DNA from: Candidatus Gastranaerophilales bacterium
Lineage (GTDB): Bacteria > Cyanobacteriota > Vampirovibrionia > Gastranaerophilales > Gastranaerophilaceae
Length of the DNA stretch: 64,000 nucleotides
Reading direction: 5' to 3'
Assembly: GCA_944324285.1 (NCBI GenBank)
Contig: CALUVR010000010.1
Span: forward strand, 1 to 64,000
Position numbers and translations under genes: made by a program. This document shows positions 33,468 through 41,304 of the stretch, in pieces. The notes under the pieces were generated by a model, which saw only the letters and a list, made by a program, of their open reading frames with translations, ran no database searches and was not told the origin of the DNA. The number at the start of each line of letters is the position of its first letter. The first letter of the stretch is position 1.

Positions 33468-34309
33468 TTTGCCATATATAATGTTCTTGACGGGAATGCA
33501 AAGTCAATACCCTCTTCCCTGAAGCGTCTGATTACTTCCAGAAGGACCTGTTCTTTTATCTTCAAATATTTTACGTAATTGTTTGTTTTTACATAAGCGT
33601 TAATTTTAATATTAATTGAACTGTCAGCAAGCGTGTCCAGGTATACAACAAAATCACTGTAAATTTCGCTGTTTCTGTTCAGAACATCTTCTATAACCTC
33701 AATTGCCCGATGAAGTTTTTCATCGCTTGTGTCATAGGTTACGCCGACGGTTTCAAAAATTCTTCTTTTGTGCGCTCTGGTAACATTTACAATATCTCCG
33801 TTTGCAATATTGCTGTTCGGAATTATGGTAAGCGCATTATCTAACGTTCTTATTTTTGTGGAGCGAAGGTTGATATCTTCAACCGTACCTTCCATAGTCC
33901 CGATTTTTATGTAATCTCCGACTTCATAAGCTTTATCTGAAAAAATGGCAATACTTCCAAAGATATTTGCAATAGTAGCGTTTGCCGCAAAACCCACCGC
34001 TAAACCGGTTATTCCAAAACCTGCAATTAATGATGATATCGAATACCCGTGATTTTGCAACAATGCCGCTATCAATATAAATGCTATTATAAACTTCAAC
34101 AACTTTGTGAGTATAGGTATAAATTTTATTACCTGAGAAGTTTTATTCTCGGAAAATTTTTTCTTTAGATTTGTTTCAAAAATGTCAACCAGTTTAAACA
34201 AAGCTGCAAGAACAATTATATTGATAATAATTTCGGCAATAAGTCCGAAATGTATACTATCGAGTACCCTTTGAATTTTTTGAGCGTAATTAATAATTTG
34301 ATCTATCAT
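33464..34309 (-). CDS. MscS-family mechanosensitive channel
   Basis: 281 residues, near E. coli MscS (286). An N-terminal span, a second hydrophobic helix, then the pore helix SIAIFSDKAYEVGDYIKIGTMEGTVEDINLRSTKIRT, the family signature, with the preceding Gly/Ala-rich GFGITGLAVGFAANATIANIFG. The C-terminal cytosolic domain (IKINAYVKTNNYVKYLKIKEQVLLEVIRRFREEGIDFAFPSRTLYM) is complete. It releases solutes on hypo-osmotic shock. It forms an operon with rlmH. Confidence 0.92.
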   Translation of the reverse strand: MIDQIINYAQKIQRVLDSIHFGLIAEIIINIIVLAALFKLVDIFETNLKKKFSENKTSQVIKFIPILTKLLKFIIAFILIAALLQNHGYSISSLIAGFGITGLAVGFAANATIANIFGSIAIFSDKAYEVGDYIKIGTMEGTVEDINLRSTKIRTLDNALTIIPNSNIANGDIVNVTRAHKRRIFETVGVTYDTSDEKLHRAIEVIEDVLNRNSEIYSDFVVYLDTLADSSINIKINAYVKTNNYVKYLKIKEQVLLEVIRRFREEGIDFAFPSRTLYMAK

Positions 34310-34752
34310 AATATATCCCTAAAGTTTTAATTCCGGTAAACCGCTGAGGCTTGATGTTAGGAGTATTATAGAACAGAGATTATTACAAATCAAGCGGCAA
34401 GCAGACTGGCTAGTATAGCCGACCACACTGCTCCTTGAATAAACTGACGCCAATAATGTTGGGCAGGTATGCCCAACCTACATTACCTTTTTTAAGTGAA
34501 TAGTGAGTGGTGAGTAGTGAATAGTCCAACAATAATTAGTTTCCTCACACTTCACTCATCTTGCTTCTCATCAAAAACGTGACGTCATTGCGAGGCTTTA
34601 GCCGAAGCAATCCAGCCTTTATAAAAGTGTAGAGTGGTGCGTGAAGAGTGAAGGTCCTGCTTAGCTTATTATTTAATTGAACAACTCACTCATCACTCTG
34701 CACTTTTATTTACCCCTCACACGCTCTTCGGGCACCCTCTCCCGCAAGGCAT

Positions 34753-34852
34753 TGTTAACTTTCTATTGCAATGAATTTTAAGATTTTGTCCTCCCCTTGA
34801 GGGAGGACCGAAATCTTTGATTTCGAGGAGGGGTAGCAATGAAAAGTTAACA
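34753..34852. mobile_element. 100-bp MITE-like palindromic element
   Basis: The ends TGTTAACTTTCTATTGC (34753-) and GCAATGAAAAGTTAACA (-34852) are inverted copies with a few mismatches. The inside holds a CCTCCCC/GGGAGG and a CGAAATC/GATTTCG palindrome. CTCCCGCAAGG occurs on both sides (about 34738-34749 and 34856-34866), which could be a target duplication or an earlier repeat split by the insertion. No coding capacity. Confidence 0.5.
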
Positions 34853-34960
34853 GACTCCTCCCGCAAGGGGCGAGGGTGGTAATGAGACATTTTTTGTGAA
34901 TGAATATTTAAAATACTTTATACTTTTTGTCGGATTAGTAAATTCGACCTACATTTCTAA

Positions 34961-34996
34961 TTAAAAAGACCCATCTGAAGATGGGTCTTTTTAATT
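34961..34996 (-). terminator. Terminator after tRNA-Gly
   Basis: AAAAAGACCCATCTTC pairs with GAAGATGGGTCTTTTT (perfect stem), directly after the 3' end of the tRNA on the minus strand. It is nearly symmetric and could also act on the plus strand. Confidence 0.85.
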
Positions 34997-34997
34997 A

Positions 34998-35069
34998 GCG
35001 GAAGACGAGACTCGAACTCGCGACATTCTGCTTGGAAGGCAGAAGCTCTACCAACTGAGCTACTTCCGC
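34998..35069 (-). tRNA. tRNA-Gly (anticodon TCC)
   Basis: 72 nt on the minus strand. Acceptor GCGGAAG/CTTCCGC, D arm GCTC-AGTTGGTA-GAGC, anticodon arm TCTGC-CTTCCAA-GCAGA giving TCC, T arm GCGAG-TTCGAGT-CTCGT. CCA is not encoded. Its 5' half is repeated three times just upstream (35070-35370). Confidence 0.95.
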
Positions 35070-35370
35070 AAGGATTTATTCAATTGTGGCGGATATTTCT
35101 CAGTTGGTAGAGCCAATTATGAACTTCGTTTCGCCTCCGGCTCCACTGTGGCAACTGAGCTACTTCCGCAAGATTTTATTCAGTTGTGGCGGGTATTTCT
35201 CAGTTGGTAGAGCCAATTATTAACTACGTTTCGCCTCCGGCTCCACTGGGCAACTGAGCTACTTCCGCAAGATTTTATTCAGTTGTGGCGGGTATTTCTC
35301 AGTTGGTAGAGCGAATTATGAACTTCGTTTCGCCTCCGGCTCCACTGTGGCAACTGAGCTACTTCCGCAA
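35070..35370. repeat. Three tandem ~100-bp repeats built from tRNA 5' halves
   Basis: CAACTGAGCTACTTCCGC, the complement of the first 18 nt of the tRNA-Gly, occurs at 35052 (inside the tRNA) and again at 35152, 35251 and 35351, a period of 99-100 nt. Each unit also contains the opposite orientation: GGCGG(A/G)TATTTCTCAGTTGGTAGAGC, like a tRNA 5' half on the plus strand. Between the halves is a 40-nt segment with AACTTCGTTTCGCCTCCGG. The two halves of a unit can pair (14 of 18 nt, then GAGCC/GGCTC), so each unit could fold into a long tRNA-like hairpin. No unit has an anticodon arm or T arm, so none is a functional tRNA. Confidence 0.75.
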
Positions 35371-35797
35371 GGATTTATTCAGTTGTGGCGATGTCTTTAC
35401 TCGCCCCCGCCTGAACTCTATTTACTTTAATACAAAAATAAAAATATTGCAAGAGGTTTTCCATAACTCTGTAGGATTAATTATTTTATATTAGACAAAT
35501 GTCTAAATTTTATCCTGCGGAGGGGTGAAAAATACTGAAAAAAGCGTTATTATATTATAGTAAGCTTACTGTATCCAGGCACTTTTTCGGGGTTGCGATA
35601 AGAATTTTTCTTTAGCGGGTTTGGTTTAAAATACGGTGGGCTTACTTCCTTTTTAAAGCTATGTTATCTTTATATATATTTTCTCGTTTTAATATACTTC
35701 ACAGCCTGCCGCAGGGTACCCGCGACGGGTTTATTTTTTTTATTTTTTCTGTTATTATACTGTAGTAGTCTATTATTATTTTTGAGGTATATTTCAA
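35371..35797. other. Intergenic region, nothing firm
   Basis: After the last tRNA-like unit comes about 420 bp without a credible gene. It holds a short GTAAGCTTAC palindrome (35560-35569), a CTGCCGCAGG palindrome (35706-35715) and, near 35752-35775, AT-rich promoter-like sequence ahead of the parvulin gene. Confidence 0.45.
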
Positions 35798-36079
35798 ATG
35801 ACAGAAGAAATTAGAGCAAGTCATATTCTTGTAAAAACAGAAGAAGAAGCTAACAAAATTTATGATGAAATTTTTAACGGTAAAGATTTTGCAACCGCTG
35901 CCTCGGAATATTCAGAATGTCCGTCCGGCGCTAATGGCGGCGATTTAGGGTTTTTCTCAAAAGGTATGATGGTAAAACCGTTTGAGGATGCAGCCTTTGC
36001 ACTAAAAAAATACGTTCTTTCTAAACCTGTTAAAACACAGTTCGGATGGCATTTAATTATTGTTACTGATAAAAGGTAA
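35798..36079 (+). CDS. Parvulin-type peptidyl-prolyl isomerase
   Basis: 93 residues, a single PpiC/parvulin domain: IRASHILVKTEEEANKIYDEI, ASEYSECPSGANGGDLGFFSKGMMVKPFEDAAF and the final TQFGWHLIIVTDKR. It catalyses cis-trans isomerisation of X-Pro bonds. There is no signal peptide, so it is cytosolic. GAGGTAT precedes the ATG. It is followed after 2 nt by the M24 peptidase gene, which also acts near proline, a sensible operon pairing. Confidence 0.95.
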   Translation: MTEEIRASHILVKTEEEANKIYDEIFNGKDFATAASEYSECPSGANGGDLGFFSKGMMVKPFEDAAFALKKYVLSKPVKTQFGWHLIIVTDKR

Positions 36080-36081
36080 TT

Positions 36082-37647
36082 ATGTCAAAACTACTCGTTG
36101 ATATCCGAAAATTTATGTCGGATAATAATCTTGATTTATTTCTTGTTAACTCCACCAATGAATTTTTGGTGGAGTATAATTCATTGAATGAAAACTCCAG
36201 ATACGCGCTCACAGGATTTTCAGGTTCCACAGGCGACGTTGTGGTAACTATAGATAAATGTTTTCTCTTCGTTGACGGAAGATATCATATTCAGGCTGAT
36301 TTGGAAGTTAGCCATAACACGGTTTCCGTTGTGAAGCTCCAAACAGGCGAAACCATGCTAGAAAAAATGAAAGAAATTTTTCCTCAAAACTCCAAAATCG
36401 GAATTGTTTCCAGAAAAAATTCTCAAGCACGCGTTGAAAATTTTAAAAAATTCTTTAGAGTAACACTTTTTGACTTTGACCCGGTTGAACCGGAATTTTC
36501 CTTGCCTGAAGATTATATAGAAGATGTCAGTGTAAAGCTTGCCGGACTTTCTTTTAATGAAAAATTCAATAATATTACCTCTGAATTTACTCCTGACACC
36601 GCTCTGATTTTAACAAATTCCGAGGATGTTTCGTATCTTTTTAACAAACGTGATTTTTCAAAACCTTATGCATCTAAAATCGCCGCAAAAGCTATTGTTA
36701 CAAAAAACGGGGCAGAATTTTTCACCCGCAGACAAATGCCGGAATTTGAAAATCGGCTTAAATCTTTAAAAGGTAAAATTTACGTTGATAAAAAAACAAT
36801 CAATGCTTACGATTATTCAATCATAAAAGATTATGCGGTTGAAATGGATAAAAATCCTGTTCAAGCCATGCGCGCGGTCAAAACAGATGCCGAACTAGAG
36901 CATTATAAAGAAGCGTTTCAAAAGACGGATTCTGCGCTTCGAGCAGTTAGAAATTATATTGAAAATGCTGAAAATATTTCAGAATATGATATTGCTGAAA
37001 AACTGGAAGAAGAATTTATCCGATTTGGCGCTAAAGGTTTGAGTTTTAAATCAATTGTCGCCAAAGATAAAAATTCAGCGCTTGCCCATTATTCAAAATC
37101 TTCAAAAGATGAAATTATAAAAGACGGAAGCCTTGTTTTGATTGATTGTGGTGCTTATTATGAAGGCGGGCTTGCCACTGATATTACAAGAGTTTTTATA
37201 AAAGGAGAGCCATCTGCACTTCAAAAAAAAGTTTATACAACTGTTTTAAAAGTGTTTTTGCATGCTTTTAATTATCCTGTAGACGTTGAAACATGCGGGT
37301 TTGATATAGACGCCATTGCAAGGAAAATCTTCAATGAAAACAAAATAGACGGCTTTGTTTTCAATCACGGACTCGGACACGGCATCGGAATAAGCGTTCA
37401 CGAATACCCGCCGAACCTTTCCAATAACGAAATTGCAAGGGTTAAACTTGAAGAAAATATGTGCTTTTCAATCGAACCCGGACTTTACAATCAGGCGCAT
37501 TTTGGAGTCCGACTCGAGAATTCCTGCTATCTCAAAGACGGACGGATTAATTCTTTTGTAAAAATGAATTACGAAAGAAAGCTGATTGACTTTAATATGC
37601 TGTCGGAACAGGAAAAAGAGTGGCTGAAAGATTTTGAGGTGTTGTAA
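36082..37647 (+). CDS. pepP: Xaa-Pro aminopeptidase (M24B)
   Basis: 521 residues. A creatinase-like N-domain (SKLLVDIRKFMSDNNLDLFLV, GSTGDVVVTIDKCFLFVDGRYHIQAD) is followed by the pita-bread fold with its metal ligands: LIDCGAYYEGGLATDITRVF (two Asp), NHGLGHGIGISVHEYP (His), MCFSIEPGLY (Glu) and VRLENSCYLK (Glu). It removes N-terminal residues before proline. Length is above E. coli PepP (441) and close to longer bacterial forms such as yeast-like APP. It is preceded by a parvulin gene and its TAA shares a base with the next ATG. The symbol is a family name. Confidence 0.9.
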   Translation: MSKLLVDIRKFMSDNNLDLFLVNSTNEFLVEYNSLNENSRYALTGFSGSTGDVVVTIDKCFLFVDGRYHIQADLEVSHNTVSVVKLQTGETMLEKMKEIFPQNSKIGIVSRKNSQARVENFKKFFRVTLFDFDPVEPEFSLPEDYIEDVSVKLAGLSFNEKFNNITSEFTPDTALILTNSEDVSYLFNKRDFSKPYASKIAAKAIVTKNGAEFFTRRQMPEFENRLKSLKGKIYVDKKTINAYDYSIIKDYAVEMDKNPVQAMRAVKTDAELEHYKEAFQKTDSALRAVRNYIENAENISEYDIAEKLEEEFIRFGAKGLSFKSIVAKDKNSALAHYSKSSKDEIIKDGSLVLIDCGAYYEGGLATDITRVFIKGEPSALQKKVYTTVLKVFLHAFNYPVDVETCGFDIDAIARKIFNENKIDGFVFNHGLGHGIGISVHEYPPNLSNNEIARVKLEENMCFSIEPGLYNQAHFGVRLENSCYLKDGRINSFVKMNYERKLIDFNMLSEQEKEWLKDFEVL

Positions 37648-38396
37648 TGGAAATTACAAGTGTAAATAATGAACTGGTTAAAGAAACCGTAAAATTACAG
37701 CAAAAAAAATATAGGGATAAAGAACAAAAATTCATTCTTGAAGGCGACAAGTGTGTGCGAGAAGCCTTTTCTGCAGGGATTGACATAGAAAGAGTTTTCG
37801 TATTGCAGGAAAAAGCGGCTGATTATTCATTTTTGCAGGATAAGCTTATTCTGACAAACAATGCTGTTCTGAAAAAACTCTCCACAACAGATACTCCGCC
37901 CGATATCGTTGCAATCGCAAAACAAAGACATGTTGATAAAAACATTTTAAAAACATGCCGGAAAGTCGTGTTATTAGAAAATATACACGATTTAGGAAAC
38001 CTCGGCACAATACTGCGCACCTCCGCGGCATTTGGAGCGGATGCCGTTGTTTTGTACGGAGACTGCGCCGATATGTATAATCCTAAATGCGTGCGTTCAT
38101 CTGTCGGGAATTTGTGGAAAATCCCTGTGGTGCAAATTAAGGAGTTTGATGAACTATGTGTGTTTAATTCTTTTTCAAGGATTGCGACTTTGCCTCGGGC
38201 AAAATCTTATTTGAAAGATTTTAAAGCAGACCTCCCTGCTCTTATTATGTTCGGGAGTGAAGCTGACGGGTTAAGTGACGAACTTATCAATTTTGCAACT
38301 GAGGAAGTAAAAATTGAGATGTCAGAGTCTGTGGAATCTCTTAATCTAAGTATTTCCTGCGCCGTCGTCCTTTATAAAATCTTTGCACTACAGTAA
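37647..38396 (+). CDS. TrmH/SpoU-family RNA 2'-O-methyltransferase
   Basis: 249 residues. The N-terminal substrate-binding part (NELVKETVKLQQKKYRDKEQKFILEGDKCVREA) and the SPOUT knot motifs are visible: LLENIHDLGNLGTILRTSAAFGADAV (motif 1), LIMFGSEADGLSD (motif 2) and VEIKMSESVESLNLSISCAVVLY, read as KIEMSESVESLNLSIS (motif 3). Members methylate 23S rRNA (RlmB-like) or tRNA; the target here cannot be told. It is the last gene of the parvulin-pepP operon. Confidence 0.9.
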   Translation: MEITSVNNELVKETVKLQQKKYRDKEQKFILEGDKCVREAFSAGIDIERVFVLQEKAADYSFLQDKLILTNNAVLKKLSTTDTPPDIVAIAKQRHVDKNILKTCRKVVLLENIHDLGNLGTILRTSAAFGADAVVLYGDCADMYNPKCVRSSVGNLWKIPVVQIKEFDELCVFNSFSRIATLPRAKSYLKDFKADLPALIMFGSEADGLSDELINFATEEVKIEMSESVESLNLSISCAVVLYKIFALQ

Positions 38397-38546
38397 AAAG
38401 AAATTATTCTTTGTGTTTGTACAATAAACTAGTTTTGTCGCATTAAATTTTGGTTCATAAGAATACACCTTCTGCGGCTGCTTTTTAAATGCGCATAGTC
38501 CTATGATTTTTTCGTCGTCTTTGAAAAAGTTTTTTAATAATTCCAT
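38388..38546 (-). CDS. 52-residue conserved-looking small protein
   Basis: The convincing part of this frame begins at the ATG at 38546, which has AGAAGGATG upstream, giving MELLKNFFKDDEKIIGLCAF and a C-terminal half VYSYEPKFNATKLVYCTN then NNFFLL. The longer upstream extension is antisense to the next promoter region and looks non-coding. No domain recognised. It overlaps the 3' end of the methyltransferase gene by 9 nt and is divergent from the DUF1858 gene. Confidence 0.55.
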   Translation of the reverse strand: MELLKNFFKDDEKIIGLCAFKKQPQKVYSYEPKFNATKLVYCTNTKNNFFLL

Positions 38547-38621
38547 ATACACATCCTTCTTTTTAGTGTATAATTTATTTAATGGTAATGTGTTAAAAGT
38601 CAATATAAAGGAGATAAAATT

Positions 38622-38834
38622 ATGGCAGACAAAGTTACAAAAGAAATGAACATTATGGATATTGTTCAGGCTCACCCTGAAAGTATTGCTGTTTTTCAAA
38701 AATACGGTTTAGGCTGTATCGGGTGTGCAGCAGCAAGATTTGAAAATCTTGAAGCAGGGGCAAGAGTTCACGGCTTTGATCCGGATGCAATGGTAGATGA
38801 TATCAATATGCTGATTGAAGCTAACGAAGGCTAG
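38622..38834 (+). CDS. DUF1858-type redox protein (CxxC)
   Basis: 70 residues, a single DUF1858 domain ('hybrid-cluster-protein-associated disulfide' type): VTKEMNIMDIVQAHPESIAVFQKYGLGCIGCAAARFENLEAGARVHG. The CIGC pair in the turn is the family's presumed redox site. These proteins often pair with hybrid cluster protein or iron-sulfur repair, but no such gene is adjacent. AAGGAGAT precedes the ATG. A strong terminator follows. Monocistronic. Confidence 0.9.
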   Translation: MADKVTKEMNIMDIVQAHPESIAVFQKYGLGCIGCAAARFENLEAGARVHGFDPDAMVDDINMLIEANEG

Positions 38835-38850
38835 AGGTTTATATATTTGA

Positions 38851-38887
38851 AGGCGCCGGTGAGTTTACTCACCGGCGCCTTTTTGTG
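38851..38887. terminator. Strong bidirectional terminator
   Basis: AGGCGCCGGTGAG and CTCACCGGCGCCT form a 13-bp perfect stem around TTTA, followed by five T. It separates the convergent DUF1858 gene and large membrane protein gene. Confidence 0.85.
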
Positions 38888-38902
38888 TGATAGTTATATA
38901 TT

Positions 38903-41035
38903 TTATTTGTTTAGAAATCCTGCCATTGTAGGTTTTTTAGGAATTGAATTTGTTATTGTTGTTACCTGCGGCGCTGCCTGAGCAGTTGCTACATTTTGAG
39001 GTTTAGTTTCAGTTTGACCGGCTGTCGTGTTTGCCGTTTGAGCCGCTGACTTCACTTCCGGCTGCGCTGTTGCGGTTTTATCTGCATTTTGTTGAGCCTG
39101 AAGACTTTTCTCTTTTGCTCTGTCATTTTTTGTCATTCTGTCGCAGAATCTTGCAAGCCATATCATAAATGATGGTACAAGAACCAGTGTAGATAAGAAA
39201 CCGAATGAACTGTTCATTGTTTTTGCGTAATTGATATATTTGTTGCCTTTAACATTTTTAAAGATATTATAAATATTTTCAAGAGATTTATTGTCTTTAG
39301 AAACATTTTTGAAGGCTGTTTTAATTTCGTCAACAGTTGCATCTTTCAACGGTTTGCCGATAATTGCTTCTGCATTGGCTTTGACATTTTTATCAAGACG
39401 GAGCATTTTCTTAATATTTCCGCCGCTGTTTTCGATGAATTCGAAGAAGCCGTTTATACCGCCAGGGTATTTATCAATGTTTGAGTATTTTGAGATAATT
39501 TCTTCACTTGATAATACGTTGATGCCGGAACCTGCTGTGAAGTAGTTTTTAGCCTTATGCAGGAATGATTTTGCATGATCTGCAGGTTTTGTATTCAAAG
39601 CAAGTCCAGAGAGTTTTGAGAAAGCAACCGAGCATGCTCTTGAAAGTGCTTTTGCTGCAAAGAGAATTGCTACAAAGCTTGTGATATCACGTACAAGAAT
39701 TTCTTTTTTATCATATTTATCCTGCCCGTTAATGTATCTTGGAGGCAGACAGAAGCCGAATAGAAGAGTCAGCATCGCAGTAACAGACATTGAAGGACCG
39801 TCAAAATCGAATTTATCGGCTAATTTTTTCAGCCAGCTTGTATTCATAACCGTATCACCGGTCTTAGCCATTACTTTTTGAATTCCTGCCCCCTGGAAGG
39901 AAACATTTTTGCCGCCTGCTTTTTTGTCATCAACTTTATCTTCTGCTTTTTGAGTAGTTGAATTAGGTGCCGTTTCTTCGTTTTGGTCTTTCAGTGCAGG
40001 GTTGCCTTTTAAACCGAGGTTGTAGAGTTTCGGGATAATCGTATAAAAACCTACAACTGCAAAGAACATAGAAAACAGAGTTGTAAATCTTGATCCGATA
40101 CGTCTTGAAGTATGCGTTTTCAAGAATTCTGCGACATCTGTTGTTCCGTCTTTTGCAAGCTGTTTGTTAACCGATTCAATAGCGTCGTTTGAATAATTCT
40201 TCATTGAACCAAGGAGCTTTTTAAATGATTCCGAAACAGGTTCCTGACGGCCTTCCACCTTGAGAGATGCCACCATTTCGTTGATTGAAGGAGAAAGATG
40301 TTGTTTTCTCAGCATCATAAAGTCATCTGTAAGGTGCTGGGTTAAATCTTCTGCAGAGCCGTCGACTTTTATATCCAGTAATTTTTTGAAGAAACCTTTT
40401 GATTTTGCGTTTTCAATTTCGATTACTCTGTCTGTGAAATTTTTAGCGTATTTAGAAATTTCTTCATCGCTCAGAGTCTGGGTAACTTTATCTCCATCTT
40501 TCAGAAGGGTTGATTCTTTTAATACGTTATTAAATATCCTTTCATAGAATTCTTTCTTTGTTTTAGCGACATCAGAAAGGGTATTGCGGTTTTCAACTGC
40601 ATATTTTTCAAAGTTTTCGCCAAGCCCTTTAATCATATCAATAGAAACATTATTTGCGGTTCCTGAATGTTTTGTTATGAAATGGAGCATGATTGCAGGG
40701 ATAATAAACGCGCTCGGACCGCTCAAGATTTCACGGATACCTTCTTTACGGGCGAATTCCCAGTTCAAAGGTCCGTGTTTTTTACCGTTTTCATCGGTTT
40801 TTCTGCCGCGGTTTAAGCCTTCTTTAATACGCGGATATACCATTCCAATACCATCCTGAGCGATAAATGACGCGGCAAACCCGCCTCTTTCAATTGCATC
40901 CATAAGCATGACAACAGGATTTCCGCCGGTAAACGACTGATTATATTTGTTATGTTGATTTTGTTTTTTGTTGTTCTGCTGCTGATTACTCAGACGTGTG
41001 TTTTCACTAACCGTATTGATTGCTTTTACTACCAT
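38903..41035 (-). CDS. Large tagged membrane protein (SFTGGN motif)
   Basis: 710 residues. The N-terminus is Asn/Gln-rich (RLSNQQQNNKKQNQHNK) and leads into YNQSFTGGNPVVMLMDAIERGG, the F-x-G tag. The body has hydrophobic segments near residues 105-125 (ILSGPSAFIIPAIMLHFITK), 320-345 (FTTLFSMFFAVVGFYTIIPKL), 415-435, 445-470 and 610-640 (FGFLSTLVLVPSFMIWLARF), separated by long charged, mostly helical regions, and a C-terminal Gln/Thr/Ala-rich tail ending PKKPTMAGFLNK. I do not recognise the family. The middle helices resemble those of the other tagged membrane proteins (7972, 43864, 54616). It stands alone. The organisation suggests an envelope scaffold; this is inference. Confidence 0.7.
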   Translation of the reverse strand: MVVKAINTVSENTRLSNQQQNNKKQNQHNKYNQSFTGGNPVVMLMDAIERGGFAASFIAQDGIGMVYPRIKEGLNRGRKTDENGKKHGPLNWEFARKEGIREILSGPSAFIIPAIMLHFITKHSGTANNVSIDMIKGLGENFEKYAVENRNTLSDVAKTKKEFYERIFNNVLKESTLLKDGDKVTQTLSDEEISKYAKNFTDRVIEIENAKSKGFFKKLLDIKVDGSAEDLTQHLTDDFMMLRKQHLSPSINEMVASLKVEGRQEPVSESFKKLLGSMKNYSNDAIESVNKQLAKDGTTDVAEFLKTHTSRRIGSRFTTLFSMFFAVVGFYTIIPKLYNLGLKGNPALKDQNEETAPNSTTQKAEDKVDDKKAGGKNVSFQGAGIQKVMAKTGDTVMNTSWLKKLADKFDFDGPSMSVTAMLTLLFGFCLPPRYINGQDKYDKKEILVRDITSFVAILFAAKALSRACSVAFSKLSGLALNTKPADHAKSFLHKAKNYFTAGSGINVLSSEEIISKYSNIDKYPGGINGFFEFIENSGGNIKKMLRLDKNVKANAEAIIGKPLKDATVDEIKTAFKNVSKDNKSLENIYNIFKNVKGNKYINYAKTMNSSFGFLSTLVLVPSFMIWLARFCDRMTKNDRAKEKSLQAQQNADKTATAQPEVKSAAQTANTTAGQTETKPQNVATAQAAPQVTTITNSIPKKPTMAGFLNK

Positions 41036-41268
41036 ATCCCTACTTTAACTTTTTTATAACTATCTACACATATTTAATAAAAACTGTTCAATTTTACTTA
41101 TTGCTATTTTATTAGGGGTTTGTTTAAGATTATTAACAAAACTCAATTTGAATAAGTGTACTTATTATACTTAATCGTTATAAAATTTGCAAGCAATTTA
41201 CTACAAATATAATAATAACGTTACAACCTGTAATAAACTCTATTTTTAGATAAAAATCAATGACTAAA

Positions 41269-41297
41269 TTGACATAAACGGTTGTCTATTTTAAACT
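41269..41297 (+). promoter_or_regulatory. Promoter of trmFO, leaderless start
   Basis: TTGACA (41269-41274), 17-nt spacer, TAAACT (41292-41297), then 7 nt to the ATG at 41305. There is no Shine-Dalgarno. Confidence 0.65.
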
Positions 41298-41304
41298 TTT
41301 TGTT

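Larger units (their letters stand above)
34310..34997. other. Repeat-rich gene-free region
   Basis: Nearly 690 bp without a gene. It holds a GTTGGGCA/TGCCCAAC palindrome (about 34459-34480), GTGAATAGTGAGTGGTGAG and CATTGCGAGGCTTTAGCCG blocks (families shared with 25407 and 27535), a 100-bp element with terminal inverted repeats inserted in a CTCCCGCAAGG motif (34753-34852), and the tRNA-Gly terminator (34961-34996). Confidence 0.65.

Noticed and set aside
35070-35370. CRISPR array
   Set aside because: Units repeat in full with no unique spacers, and the repeated parts are tRNA halves.
35070-35370. Additional functional tRNA-Gly genes
   Set aside because: No anticodon or T arm is present in any unit.
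38547-38699. Long N-terminal extension of the 52-residue protein
   Set aside because: It is antisense to the promoter and start of the DUF1858 gene; an ATG with a good ribosome site lies inside.
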